Source: Pomphorhynchus laevis
Taxonomy: Eukaryota > Acanthocephala > Palaeacanthocephala > Echinorhynchida > Pomphorhynchidae
Assembly: GCA_012934845.2 (NCBI GenBank)
Contig: WNNJ02002401.1
Span: 1 to 64,000, forward strand
DNA length: 64,000 bases
Direction of reading: 5' to 3'
The position numbers were made by a program, and so were the translations under genes. A model generated the notes under the pieces. It was not told where the DNA came from. It was given only the letters and a program-made list of their open reading frames with translations, and ran no database searches. Position 1 is the first letter of the stretch. Each line of letters starts with the position of its first letter. Below are positions 1 through 10,025 of the stretch, in pieces.

Positions 1-93
1 ACTGCATTGCATTGACTTCGAAAGCGCAAGCTACGTCATGCAATTAGCATATAGTGAATTCTTTCTGCTTTAATCTATATATAGTATGTTTTT

Positions 94-174
94 CATGTGT
101 ATACACTGTATTGCTGCAACTGATGAGGCTTCTCAAAGCCGAAACGGTACGCCGTCTTGCAGTGTAGAAGCATG
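94..174 (+). ncRNA. Hammerhead ribozyme (type I layout), complete core
   Basis: All invariant parts of a hammerhead self-cleaving RNA are visible. The core CTGATGA is at 120-126 and GAAA at 141-144. Stem II is GGCTT 127-131 with AAGCC 136-140, loop CTCA. Stem III is ACGG 144-147 with CCGT 152-155, closed by TACG. GTC 154-156 is the expected cleavage triplet, with cutting after C156. Stem I is CTGCAA 114-119 with TTGCAG 157-162; it can extend with TACA 102-105/TGTA 163-166 and CATG 94-97/171-174. The asymmetric internal loop at 106-113 could supply the tertiary contact such ribozymes need. Hammerheads of this layout are known from terminal repeats of Penelope-like elements and from retrozymes. 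I see no ORF attached here, so the host element is inferred. Activity is not shown by sequence alone. Confidence 0.85.
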
Positions 175-469
175 AAATTCTCTATATATAGAGAAAAGCA
201 GATAGGTGTAATCGACAGTCCTGGTTGAATCAAACCTTTTATTTATATATTGGTCCTGCGAGGATCCCAGGCGGCGGTACTGTTTCCTTTGTAATCTATA
301 TATATATATATATAATAGTAAAGCACGAATGTGCTGAGTAGACAACGGTCCAGGATTTCTTTCGAAATACGGCATTTATAATAATGGTGTTGCTTGATAG
401 ACTGGACTTCGATTCACGACTTTCAGTCACCATGTCACTTCTAGACGACCACTTCAGCATCGAAATGAT

Positions 470-526
470 GAGTACCCGGCAACACTCATCAGTAGAATGA
501 GGTACACACTGGTCGTTTCGGTTGCC
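470..526 (-). ncRNA. Permuted hammerhead-like structured motif, copy 1 of the 379-bp array
   Basis: Read on the minus strand the order is GGCAACC, GAAAC, about 21 nt that include GTGTACC, then CTGATGA, GTGTTGCC and G-GGTAC. GGCAAC pairs with GTTGCC, and GTACC pairs with GGTAC, so two stems interleave around the hammerhead core words. It aligns base for base with the motif at 1612-1668, and the paired strands differ in compensating ways. The order is not that of a standard hammerhead, so the fold is inferred. Confidence 0.5.
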
Positions 527-848
527 TGTGTGACATTGTGAATAAAGGCGTTTCCGACACTTTGCTTAATTGTCTGAGGCTTTCGCTCTTAACCAGATCG
601 AATTGCTGTGCGGACCATCCTTAATCACTAGGCAGAGGTTGTTGCTGAATTGTCGCTGCACTCGTTGGATCCTAAATGGATACGGCAGGTATAATAGTAA
701 AGCACGAATGTGCTGAGTAGACAACGGTCCAGGATTTCTTTCGAAATACGGCATTTATAATAATGGTGTTGCTTGATAGACTGGACTTCGATTCACGACT
801 TTCAGTCACCATGTCACTTCTAGACGACCACTTCAGCATCGAAATGAT

Positions 849-905
849 GAGTACCCGGCAACACTCATCAGTAGAATGAGGTACACACTGGTCGTTTCGG
901 TTGCC
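849..905 (-). ncRNA. Permuted hammerhead-like structured motif, copy 2 of the array
   Basis: This is the same motif as at 470-526, exactly 379 bp further on, with identical core words and stems. Confidence 0.5.
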
Positions 906-1227
906 TGTGTGACATTGTGAATAAAGGCGTTTCCGACACTTTGCTTAATTGTCTGAGGCTTTCGCTCTTAACCAGATCGAATTGCTGTGCGGACCATCCT
1001 TAAACACTAGGCAGAGGTTGTTGCTGAATTGTCGCTGCACTCGTTGGATCCTAAATGGATACGGCAGGTATAATAGTAAAGCACGAATGTGCTGAGTAGA
1101 CAACGGTCCAGGATTTCTTTCGAAATACGGCATTTATAATAATGGTGTTGCTTGATAGACTGGACTTCGATTCACGACTTTCAGTCACCATGTCACTTCT
1201 AGACGACCACTTCAGCATCGAAATGAT

Positions 1228-1284
1228 GAGTACCCGGCAACACTCATCAGTAGAATGAGGTACACACTGGTCGTTTCGGTTGCC
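1228..1284 (-). ncRNA. Permuted hammerhead-like structured motif, copy 3 of the array
   Basis: This is the third copy, 379 bp after the second, and lies in the truncated last unit of the tandem array. Confidence 0.5.
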
Positions 1285-1350
1285 TGTGTGACATTGTGAA
1301 TAAAGGCGTTTCCGACACTTTGCTTGATTGTCTGAGGCTTTCGCTCGATT

Positions 1351-1801
1351 ATATGCTCGATTCGAACACTTATTCAAAGATACGGAAAGAATTGCTATTC
1401 GCAATCTCGAGCAATACCGATTCAAACGAAACTCTTAAGATTACATAGAAAGAATTGATCTACTCAATCTCGGTTTCTTACAGTCAAGCATCCGAAAGTT
1501 TGATCCTCTGGTTGTTAATGATGGTCTGCATTGCAAATTGTAGGATTTAAGAGCTAACGCCACCAACAATTTAAGCTAGATGTCGGAAATGTATTTTCAC
1601 AATGTCACAGAGGCAGCCGAAACGGCGTGTGATAGTTCATTTTACTGACGATGGCTGCCGGCTATCACATGACCGTCTTGGAGTGACGAGAGTTCGCAGG
1701 CTGAAGAATATGCTCGATTCGAACACTTATTCAAAGATACCGAAAGAATTGCTATTCACAATCTTGAGCAATACCGATTCAAACGAAACTCTTAAGATTA
1801 T
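1351..1801 (+). repeat. Direct repeat pair (1351-1443 and 1708-1801), 357 bp apart
   Basis: Two about 93-bp copies beginning ATATGCTCGATTCG and ending near ACTCTTAAGATTA differ at only a few bases. The stretch between them contains the structured motif at 1612-1668, about 40 bp before the second copy. The arrangement equals one and a quarter units of a tandem repeat and matches that at 62.3-62.75 kb in spacing and design. A TA microsatellite (1800-1817) follows the second copy. Confidence 0.85.
1612..1668 (+). ncRNA. Permuted hammerhead-like motif with two 7-bp stems
   Basis: The order is GGCAGCC (1612-1618), GAAAC (1619-1623), GTGATAG (1629-1635), CTGACGA (1645-1651), GGCTGCC (1653-1659) and CTATCAC (1662-1668). 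The first and fifth blocks, and the third and sixth, are perfect 7-bp complements, so the two stems interleave as in an H-type pseudoknot. GAAAC and CTGANGA are the two hammerhead core words, but here they are in stem-II-open order. The flank AATGTCACA is shared with the 379-bp array motif on the other strand. Confidence 0.55.
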
Positions 1802-1989
1802 ATATATATATATATATGCCCTTTGTTTTAATATTGGAAGAAATTCGTTTAGCACGGTTTAAGGCTATTGGCATAAGGCGAAGTGGATAATTAGCATTTA
1901 TTGAATTGATGGTTATTGTCTCAATTGTATGTAGATTTCTGTTAGATCAAATATTAAGAGCTCTGAGGTAATATTACTTTGCTTATGAA

Positions 1990-2300
1990 ATTATCGACAC
2001 AATCGGGTATCAGTTTTCCAATTAGGTAGAACTGTTGGTCCATCTTTACGATAAACTGTGGTTTCCAGTTTATTGTTGTTTCTAATGATTTTCAATCCAG
2101 AAAATCAATTTCATTTTTATCTTCTAGATGAACAGTGCATTTATTGCGCCTATCTTTACTCTTTAATGTCTCCACCATGTCATTTTCGTGAGGTGTCAAT
2201 TTTATTGTATTTGATTTATGTTTTTTCTGATATTTTATATTATGTAATCTCATATGTGGTATTATCCAATCGATTAGATTGGATAAAATGAAAGCCATTT
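1990..2300 (-). mobile_element. Decayed PLE reverse-transcriptase fragment
   Basis: On the minus strand two adjoining frames give peptides typical of the C-terminal half of a Penelope-like RT: a stretch ending NEIDFLD and then LKIIRNNNKLETTVYRKDG. The FLD...YRK pattern marks the region just after the RT palm in this class. Only about 100 residues remain and the frame is broken. The element is distinct from the Asn/Ile-rich PLE family elsewhere in the window. It lies just upstream of the first NAD kinase exon I can see. Confidence 0.6.
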
Positions 2301-2521
2301 TTGAAAAATGGTTTTCAGTAAATTGTACTTCTGAAATTTTTGCATATTAGATATTTGCAGTTTACCTAAATGTATTTAATATTTAAGCATTTATATTTAT
2401 TTTGAAATATTGCAATTAATTCTAATAATTTAAAACTTAATAATAAATTTAGATTTTTCAATAAATTCCTAAATATATAAATTATTCAAATAAAAATTAA
2501 AATAATTGCAATGTAATTAAG

Positions 2522-2624
2522 AAAAATTTGTTGGTCTACATTGAAAGTAACGATTCGATTTTGAAACTTTTACCTCAATCTGATAAGCGACGTGAGCGTA
2601 TTGTGAAAGTCAATAGAAATGAAG
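2522..2624 (+). CDS. NADK: NAD kinase, first visible coding exon
   Basis: NAD kinase phosphorylates NAD to NADP in the cytosol using ATP. Seven exons here join in frame to about 339 residues, covering the whole catalytic core. This exon encodes a stretch beginning KNLLVYIES and ending VNRNE, equal to the opening beta-strand and the start of the region before the GGDGT loop. The acceptor AG is at 2520-2521 and the donor GTGAGA follows 2624 (phase 1). No methionine lies upstream in frame within the exon, so at least one 5' exon is missing or undetected; 1803-2520 shows no convincing candidate. The identity of the gene is firm from the later exons. The cytosolic assignment is by family and not from the sequence. 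Confidence 0.8.
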
Positions 2625-2839
2625 GTGAGATTAATTTCATTGTCTAATTGATTTTAAATTAAATTACTCCAATTGTATAATTACTGTAATCGTTTAAAAT
2701 TAAATGATTATTAAGTAGTACTTGAAATTATTACTGAGTAATAACTTAAAACTGTCAAATGCATTTATTGTTTTGATGTATTGCTTATGGATGTTGCTTT
2801 ATATATTATTCCTTATTTTATCTATTATGAACATTTTAG

Positions 2840-2928
2840 TAATTAATCGTGATTTTTGTGACGAAATTGACTTTGTCATCTGTATTGGTGGAGACGGGAC
2901 GTTGATAAGGGCGTCTTCATTTTTCCCA
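2840..2928 (+). CDS. NADK: NAD kinase exon with the GGDGT loop
   Basis: The exon encodes VINRDFCDEIDFVICIGG followed by DGTLIRASSFFP. GGDGT is the signature loop that holds the phosphates in the NAD kinase/diacylglycerol kinase superfamily, and its Asp is the expected catalytic base. The acceptor is TTTTAG before 2840 and the donor is GTAAGT from 2929. Phase 1 entry restores the Val codon split with the previous exon. Confidence 0.93.
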
Positions 2929-3237
2929 GTAAGTTGATTGATTAATTGATTATCAATTGTTATATTTTGCTACAAGGAAATACAGAAAAAGAGATTTGTT
3001 ATTTGTCATTTACTTGAAAATGCTTTAGTTGTTGACATTTCTCATTTTCATGTGGTACTTCCAATAGCGTCAATGCTGAAACTAATAACGTATTTGTTAC
3101 GATCAATATTATATATCCGTTGTTTTAATCAATAATGTTGTTATGCAACGAATTGTTTCAATTCGTTATGATCAATAAATTCATTGCGATCAATAACATT
3201 AAACTTGAATGCATATGTAAGCTGAGATTTTCTGATT

Positions 3238-4050
3238 GTGGCACGACATTATTCTTACAGGTATTGTTCCTATTTTGATATAGCAGGACGCTACTAATAA
3301 ACCTGGGTTGGTATCATATGCTGCTGATTTACATTTCACGTTTCGAACCTTATTATCTGCTTACTCCGTACACTGGTGCTGATTGGATTCATCAAACTCA
3401 GGACGTCTGTATCGCGCTTTCACGGTTACATTCAATAGGCTGGCTGCTCCAGTGGTGTAGAAATATATTGAGGATCGTATTCTAACGATCTATTATAAAC
3501 AAATCTAGTTGTGTGTAATTCACTAGCCAGATCACTGTTTTTCATGCTGCCACTTGCAATGAATGTTTTAATTTAACTTGATTGCATCTGTGATCTGAAA
3601 TTCCTCTAGATGTGGCACGACATTATCAAGAATAGGATCACCTGTGAGGATAATGTCGTTATCCTCACAGGATAACGAAAGCGTTAAATAAGAAAACGCA
3701 TTCTTTTCTTAACGCTATCTTTTGATAAGAAAGCGTTAGAATACGATCCTCCACCAAAAGTAATATACAGAACTGTATATCTCACCACTACAGCAGCCAG
3801 CCTATTGGATGTAACCGTGAAAGCGCGATACAGAGTCCTGAGTTTGATGAATCCAATCAGCACCAGTTTACGGAATAAGCAGATAATAAGGTTCGAAACG
3901 TGAAATGTAAATCAGCAGCTGTTGAGATTCATCCAGGCTGATTATAAGCGTCCTGGTGTATCAAGAATAGGAACAATACATGTGAGGATAATTTATATCT
4001 TGATTATAAATAGGAACAATACTTGTGGGGATAATATTGTGGCTCAAACA
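3238..4050. mobile_element. Foldback (inverted-repeat) element in a NAD kinase intron
   Basis: Two long arms face each other: about 3238-3490 and about 3730-4010. They share stretches such as CATTTCACGTTTCGAACC with GGTTCGAAACGTGAAATG, and GCGCTTTCACGGTTAC with GTAACCGTGAAAGCGC. The spacer (about 3500-3730) contains further short inverted blocks around GATAATGTCGTTATCC and CGCTTTCTTATC. No ORF is present. The GTTCGAAACGTGAAATGTA word at the right arm resembles the terminal motif at 33.8 kb, so an origin from PLE termini inserted head to head is possible. Confidence 0.75.
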
Positions 4051-4295
4051 ACCAGTTTTTTTTCAATCAATAACTTCATTTTTACATGACATTTTATGAA
4101 ATGTTATAAATGCTGCAGTTTATTGTGATAACTTAAAATTTTTATTTTGAGATCAAAACTTTTAGTCTGTAGAAATATCGAAATGACACAAACTAAATTG
4201 TTTATAGTTTTTATTGTTCTTTACAGACTTCTTAAAAAAGTTGTAAAACTTTAAACTTATTGAAAAAGTTTCTCTATATATAATGCTTAATTTAG

Positions 4296-4398
4296 CGATC
4301 ATGTCCTCCTGTGGTGCCATTTAATTCTGGGTCAGTTGGATTCCTAAACCCCTTTAGCTTTGAACAATATGAAAATGCAATTAACAAGGTTCTAGAAG
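4296..4398 (+). CDS. NADK: NAD kinase exon (GSVGFLNPF region)
   Basis: It encodes RSCPPVVPFNSGSVGFLNPF and continues to NKVLE. This matches the family segment PPV...G.LGFL.PF, which forms part of the NAD pocket. The acceptor is TTTAG before 4296, the donor GTAAGA follows 4398, and the exit phase is 1. The next intron is about 7.2 kb and is filled with transposon sequence. Confidence 0.92.
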
Positions 4399-4817
4399 GT
4401 AAGATCGCAAGTTTAATTTCAATGGTTTTAATTAAAACATAAGCAGTTCTTTCTAGGAATAGATTATGCTACTTTTATCTTAGATACAACTGAAAAAATT
4501 TGATTCTAGCAGTTCTTACAAACTGGGGGAATTTCTTAATCGGATAATATTATTTTTATAGTATCTTTATTGATAAAAATATCTTTTTGCATTAAAAATA
4601 TCTATTAGCTTTGGTACAAGAAAGTCAAAACAAAACTTTTTATTCGCACATTTCTTCTATATATAATATATATAATATATAAGGTATTGTAGCATTGTTT
4701 AAGTGACGAAGACAGAAAAATTCGAAACGTTTTAAAATAGTGCTCAGTTGTTTGGATTTTGTTCTTTTGGTGATTTTTGAGATTTTTGGTGATTTTCTTA
4801 TATGTGAAAATCAAAAG

Positions 4818-5492
4818 TCCTTAAGAGGCCGTAGGTTACGACCGAGAAAAGAAAAATAAGAATAAAGCAGATCAGTTAAAACATGTTGTCACACGAATCC
4901 ATTAAATTTTACCTACACATGATAGTGTAGGTAAAATGGAAATACGATGTGAGTTTGGGTCTAGTCAAATCGACTTAGGTCCAGGACTAAATATGGGTTC
5001 ATTACCATAATTGGCGGAATCTGGTATCGAAAGTGGTTATCGTAAACGAGGGAATGCAACACCATAGTTGTTAGCAAGTTGATAATGACTCCGTGGTTTG
5101 CGATTAAAGGGTCGGAGAATTGAAGGCCATCGAATACGTAGTGTTCTCTGACGTAAAATTGAGCAGAGGAAATGAAGGAAGCGTCCATAAAAGTTGGCTT
5201 GAGCAGCGAGTTTACACAGCAGTAGTTCACGATTGACAGAGTCGAAAGCTTTATTGAAGTCTTTGAATATGGCGTAAATGGAGGATTTTCGAGCAAATCA
5301 TGATAGTCCCTGATTGCGTACCATCTTGGTAGAGTCGATAGTTGAGCAGCGGCGACGAAATTCAAACTGATCTGCTAGAAGTAAGAATTCGCAAAAGTCC
5401 TTAACAGGCCGTAGGTCACAACCGATATAAGAACAACAAAAAATAAGAATAAAGCAGATTAGTTTAAACATCTTGTCATACGAATCCATGAA
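4818..5492 (-). mobile_element. LINE reverse-transcriptase fragment with duplicated end
   Basis: The minus strand reads QFEFRRRCSTIDSTK, then after a break FKDFNKAFDSVNRELLLCKL. These are RT blocks 2 and 3 of a non-LTR retrotransposon (the FKDF..AFDSVNR Asp is catalytic). Frames shift between blocks, so it is dead. An about 90-bp segment at 5398-5490 is repeated at 4818-4905 (shared GGCCGTAGGT, AATAAAGCAGAT and ACGAATCCAT), which shows a local duplication. Clade uncertain; it is different from the LINE at 6.8-9.4 kb. Confidence 0.6.
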
Positions 5493-5499
5493 AGTCTGT

Positions 5500-6120
5500 C
5501 TTGAGCCACATTCTCTAATTCAGTTCGCCATATTCCATTTGAATTGCTCCTAGCCAATATTTGAAATCGCCAATAGAATATTCTTCGCATTTCGAATGTT
5601 TTTAATGTGGATTATGTTGATCTACCTCGAGGACGTTTCCAGTGTGAGTCATTGCTCGAAAGGAACACCGTTTTTTGAATACGTGCATTTTCCATACACA
5701 GAAAATGTCCAAGAAAACGTAAACTGTTTTTTTGTTATAATTTGAATAAAAGAATCCCCAATACCGCATTTTTTACGCTTAGTGTCATTTGGTATATGTT
5801 GCAGTGAATTTATTCCTGAAATCCGCCTAAGCCATTTATTTTCTGCAGCCATTACTTTTCTGGTTGTGCTATTTTTTCAAGCCAGCATTCCGATCCGTAC
5901 AACAGAACTGCACGAACTATCGAAGTGTAAACTCGAACTTTAGTATTCATTAATTGCTTTCTATCACGCCATACCCTATTTAGTCGGTTAAAACTTTTGC
6001 TTGCTGTTACAATGCAATTTGTTATTTCATCATCACATTTGCATTCGTTGGATATTACCGTACCCAGGTATTTAAAGGCGTGCACATGTTTAAGCAATTG
6101 CTCGTTTTATTTTATATCAA
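5500..6120 (-). mobile_element. LINE RT C-terminal fragment
   Basis: The frame at 5852-6097 encodes FKYLGTVISNECKCDDEI and then RVYTSIVRAVLLYGSECW, the conserved thumb region of RTE/CR1-type LINE reverse transcriptases. A second frame (5649-5852) continues with NKWLRRISGI, also typical of this tail. It probably is the 3' part of the reverse-strand LINE that extends to 9.4 kb. Confidence 0.7.
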
Positions 6121-6218
6121 AATGAGAATGACAAAACGATAGTATTTTGCATTTCGAAACGTTTAGAGTTAGGCCATATTTTGCTGAAGCAGTATGACTT
6201 CTAGTAATCATGAATTGT

Positions 6219-6930
6219 AAATCAGCTGCAGTTTCCACTAAAGAGAGACATCGTTAGCACATATGAGATCAGGGAGTAAACAATTGTTGGGTAAATTCAT
6301 ACACCGTATGGTTGCTCGTAAATGAATGAAAACTGGAGCTGAATTGTAAATCAGCTGCAGTTTTCACTAAAAGAGAGACATCGTTAGCACTTATGAGATC
6401 AGGGAGTAAACAATTGTTGGGGTAAATTCATATACCTTATGGCTGCTTTTAACAGCCTTTAACTTTTATTTTAAAATTCAAATTTATGCTCAAATGATTG
6501 CTTACTTAACTAACAGAACATTAAATGAAACAGATCAGATAACCGAGTATATGTATTTTATACTATGTAGAGAGTCTATATAGTAAATATAAATAGAGAT
6601 ATAGTATATATCTCTATTTATACTAAGTAGAGATACATAATAAATAATTATATAAGATTTTATCCAATTAATATTTATATAACGATAAAATTTATAATTA
6701 AAATTTAATTATAAATTTTTCGTTTAATTTTTTATCAAAATAAGGATGACAAGACAATATTCAAAACGTTTAGAGTTAGGCCATATTTTGGTAAAACAGT
6801 ATGAATTCTAGTAATCATATATTTTGAATCAGCTGCAGTTTCCGCTAAAAGAGCGACATCGTCAGCATATGTGAGATCAAAGAGTAAACAATTGTTGGGG
6901 TAAATTCATATACCTTCTGGTTGCTCGTCT
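6219..6930 (-). repeat. Three copies of an about 100-bp RT active-site segment
   Basis: The segment around GAGACATCGTTAGCA and AACAATTGTTGG occurs at about 6219-6320, 6340-6440 and 6829-6930. The last copy, read on the minus strand, encodes TYADDVAL, the RT catalytic motif. The copies are separated partly by the terminal repeat at 6444-6740. They mark local rearrangement of the dead LINE. Confidence 0.7.
6444..6740 (-). repeat. PLE-family terminal repeat inserted in the LINE
   Basis: It begins in common with 10026 (AACAGCCTTTAACTTTTATT) and contains the family words CAGATCAGATAACCGAGT and ACGATAAAATTTATAATT. The orientation is opposite to that of the PLE copies at 47 and 58 kb. Confidence 0.6.
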
Positions 6931-9440
6931 AAACATTCTTTGAGTAATTCATCGATTGTAAGATTAAACAACTACGGAGACAAAACTCCATCTTGTCTAA
7001 CTCCTGAGCAAGCCGGGAAGAGTATTCCCACGTGACCATTCTTGCATACAATCGATTCAGTTTGTCGATACAGAGCCTCAATTATTTCGCATATCTGTGT
7101 AGGAACTCCGGAGTTCCGCAATAGACGCAACATCACTGCACGATTTACACTATCAAACGCTGCTTTGAAGTCAATAAAAACAATGATAGTCGGTTGGCGA
7201 AATTCAAACCTTAAATCCATTAAGATACGCAGCGAGAATATTTGATCTAGGCAGCCTCTGTGAGGCCTGAAACCTGCTTGATTCTCTTGAAGTTGAGATT
7301 CTCTCAATGGTCGAATTCTATTTAGACTGATCGATTCGAGAACTTTATAAGCGACAGGTAATAGTGAATTACCCCGATAGCTTGAGCAATCACAATGATC
7401 GCCTTTTTTAAAAACAGGGATTATGAATGATGTTTCCCAATCTCCATAAATCCTATTCTGTTCCTAAATATCGCAAAATAGCTTGTGCAACCGTTCCAGC
7501 CCCAAATGGCAACTTGCTTTTAACAAATCAGGTAGGACACCATCGGGACCTGATGCTTTACTAGATTTTAAGCTATCTACTGCTGTTGTGATCTCTACCA
7601 ATGATGGTGGGACAACTTCACAATTGATTGTATCGACTGGTTGATAAATGGTTGAATATTCAGAGTCTAATCGATTCGCATTACCAGTATTTTTAACTGA
7701 ATTATAAAGCCCTTTGAAGTACTCTGTCAATCGATTAATGCGGCTTTTACTATCTAAGAGATAAACCGATTTATCTTTATTTAGTAACTAGGGTTTCTTT
7801 ATATCAGGCTAATCGTCTCAATACCGTCTTATTAACTGCAAAAATTTGCGGAAGTTACCATTAAGAGTAGCATTTTTCAATTGTGACGCAAGATCTTTTA
7901 AGAAACTTTCCTTATTATTACGGATGCTCAATCCATGAAATTTCGTAATTTCAAACAACTTTTCTTTCGATGAAGACCCTATTGTAGCTTTCCGCCTGTC
8001 TGATATATCCAGAGTTGTTTTACTAATCCATGGCTTTCTTGTATTTTGCTTTCGCGGAAGAAGTTGAGAGGCTGTAGAGCCTATAGCCTCTCGCAGTTGT
8101 GTCCATCTATCATTAACGCTCAAAGATTTGTGTGGTTTACCTAGTATTTGGTTAAGCTTGTTCTCAAAGTTAATTCCGGTGTTTTGTCATTTATTAAGCG
8201 AGTGTCTAAGAAGTCAGCTCTAAGTCGTTGGCTTGAGTGAAACTTTAATCATTGTAATTTCATTAATAAAAGAGTATGGTCAGTTATTACATCTGTTCTA
8301 CAGTATGATCTGCAATCAGCTATCAGACTACGACATATTCTTCGAACGACAATGTAATCGATTTGATTACGCTTTTATTCATTGGGAAACTTCCATGCTT
8401 CAAGATGACGTCTTTTTTAATAAAAACATGTATTTGCTGCAATGAGATCATGGGTAAGAAGTGTGTTCATTAATTTTTCGCCATTTGGGCATATGTCTTC
8501 CAATTGCTTGCTTACCACAAAAGGGACTGCCGAGTCTGAGTCCTGGAGTTGCGCATTGAAGTCACCTGCAACTACAAGGAAATCTCGGGAAGGCACGCTG
8601 CCTAAAGCAAAGTCAAGATCTTCGTAGAAAGCATCTACTAGCGATTGACAGATAGAGTTCGTGGGAGCATACTTACTCAATATGGTCCAGTTCGCAGTCT
8701 TTCATTTTAGACAAATTAAGGCTAGTCTGTCAGATATTGGCTCCCCAACGATTAGATGGTCAGCTAAACTAGTACGAATGATAATTGCCACCTCGTTATG
8801 ACCGGAGTTATTAGTAGGGCCAGAGTGGTACATTGTATAACTATAATTTTCATTTGGAACATTGATGCATGATTTATTAGTATCAGGTAATCGTCATACA
8901 GAGATGCAACAAATATCGACTTTGGGTATATCCAAGGCACATGCTAGCATACTTGATTGGCCAGGTTGGAGAAGAGTCCTAGCATTGATGGTGTCAATGT
9001 GGATGTGACACAGACCTCGACTTCGGAATCTGGGAAAAAGAGTCTGATGATCTTTTGAATTAGTATTTGAGGATTAATCTAATTGAATTGGTATTTCACT
9101 TTTCATTTTCAGGTATTGTGTAGAGGCTGGGATACCACGAGGGTTCGCCACACACAAGGGAGTACATATCCTTTATTGATAGCGGGACATGCTCGCTATG
9201 TCAGTGTATTAGCTTGGATTCTGGTAGATGACACTTTATAAGAACACCGGTTGCTAATCAGTGTTCCACCACCATCATAATACACCCGCTGGATGTTCAT
9301 AGCTGCTTATTGGACCACATCATGGTTTATGTCGCAGCTAACCCATATATCTTTTTCCAACCCTTCTCCGAGTTGCCTTTCCTCCATCCGCAACCCGGAA
9401 AACGCGCTAGATAGCCCTAGCTAGGCCACCAGTATTTCTT
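6770..9440 (-). mobile_element. RTE/CR1-type LINE, endonuclease plus RT, inactivated
   Basis: Read from 9440 down: a GC-richer 5' region (9060-9440), an apurinic-type endonuclease with remnants of TINARTLLQPG near 9000, and GDFNAQLQDSDS near 8570 (the GDFN metal-binding motif). Then comes a linker (8123-7818), the pre-RT segment with SSKASGPDGV (about 7560), RT blocks with FIDFKAAFDSVNR (about 7180), and a box where the usual GVRQGCVLSP reads GVRQDGVLSP (about 7000). At least four frame breaks separate the open pieces. Pieces at 5.5-6.4 kb are probably its displaced 3' end. It lies within the 7.2 kb NAD kinase intron, antisense to the gene. Confidence 0.8.
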
Positions 9441-9495
9441 CTATATACAATAATAAATCACCCTATGCATTAATATAATAAATTATATAAAACAT

Positions 9496-10010
9496 TAATA
9501 TATAAATCAGATTAGATAACTGAATCTATGTATATAAATTAAAAATAATAATAAATAATAAATAATTTTGCAAGATTTTATACAATTTATTATTATTCCA
9601 AGTTGAAATTTATAATTGAAATTAAAAATAAAAGTAAATTTTTATGAATTGAATAATAAATAACAGACGACGTATCAGAATAAGGATTTGAGGTAATCAC
9701 GAGGACTCGATTTCGGCCCTTATTATATATATTATATATTATAATATATTATATAATATAACTTATGAATAAAATTATATATTATAACTTATAGCTCAGT
9801 TAACTGAGTATCAGTTAACTACTGTTTTAATCTCATATTCTCTGACTTCTCAGTTCTCGAAGGACTTCTCAATTGACGCTCAAGACTTCCGGATTTAACA
9901 CGGACCAGGATCCGAAATAGTGCGAAATGGATGACTAAATCCTACATAGCCGACTTCGCCTCAAAGCGAGCTAAGGCTAAAGAAAAAGAAGAATATTTTT
10001 ATATTTTTAA
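9496..10010. repeat. PLE terminal repeat (9505-9740) followed by a possible LINE 3' end
   Basis: 9505-9740 carries the family words AGATAACTGAATCTATGTAT, TTTTTATGAATTGA and TATCAGAATAAGG and ends in a TA-rich run. 9828-10010 is an unrelated GC-richer piece (GATGACTAAATCCTACATAG, CTAAGGCTAAAGAAAAAGAA) that looks like the 3' tail of a + strand LINE. That last reading is a guess. Confidence 0.45.
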
Positions 10011-10025
10011 ACATATCACTACCAA

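Larger units (their letters stand above)
311..1347. repeat. 379-bp tandem repeat, about 2.7 copies
   Basis: Copies start at 311, 690 and 1069, exactly 379 bp apart, and are almost identical (for example A to T in the short stretch near 604/983). The third copy breaks off at about 1347 where new sequence begins. The left edge is a TA microsatellite (299-312). On the minus strand each unit has a short open stretch that recurs three times, but it has no recognisable product and is probably non-coding. Each unit also carries the permuted hammerhead-like motif listed separately. Recent unequal exchange or reverse transcription of a circular RNA would both give this pattern. Confidence 0.9.

Noticed and set aside
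1602-1862. 86-codon frame over the repeat unit
   Set aside because: It runs into a TA microsatellite and overlaps the structured motif; no homology and no codon signal.
2058-2291. Open frame on the plus strand
   Set aside because: It is the antisense shadow of the decayed PLE RT fragment and is full of hydrophobic low-information sequence.
4690-4740. GACGAAGACAGAAAAATTCGAAAC as another hammerhead-type core
   Set aside because: Only the two core words are present; no stem II or stem I pairing could be drawn.
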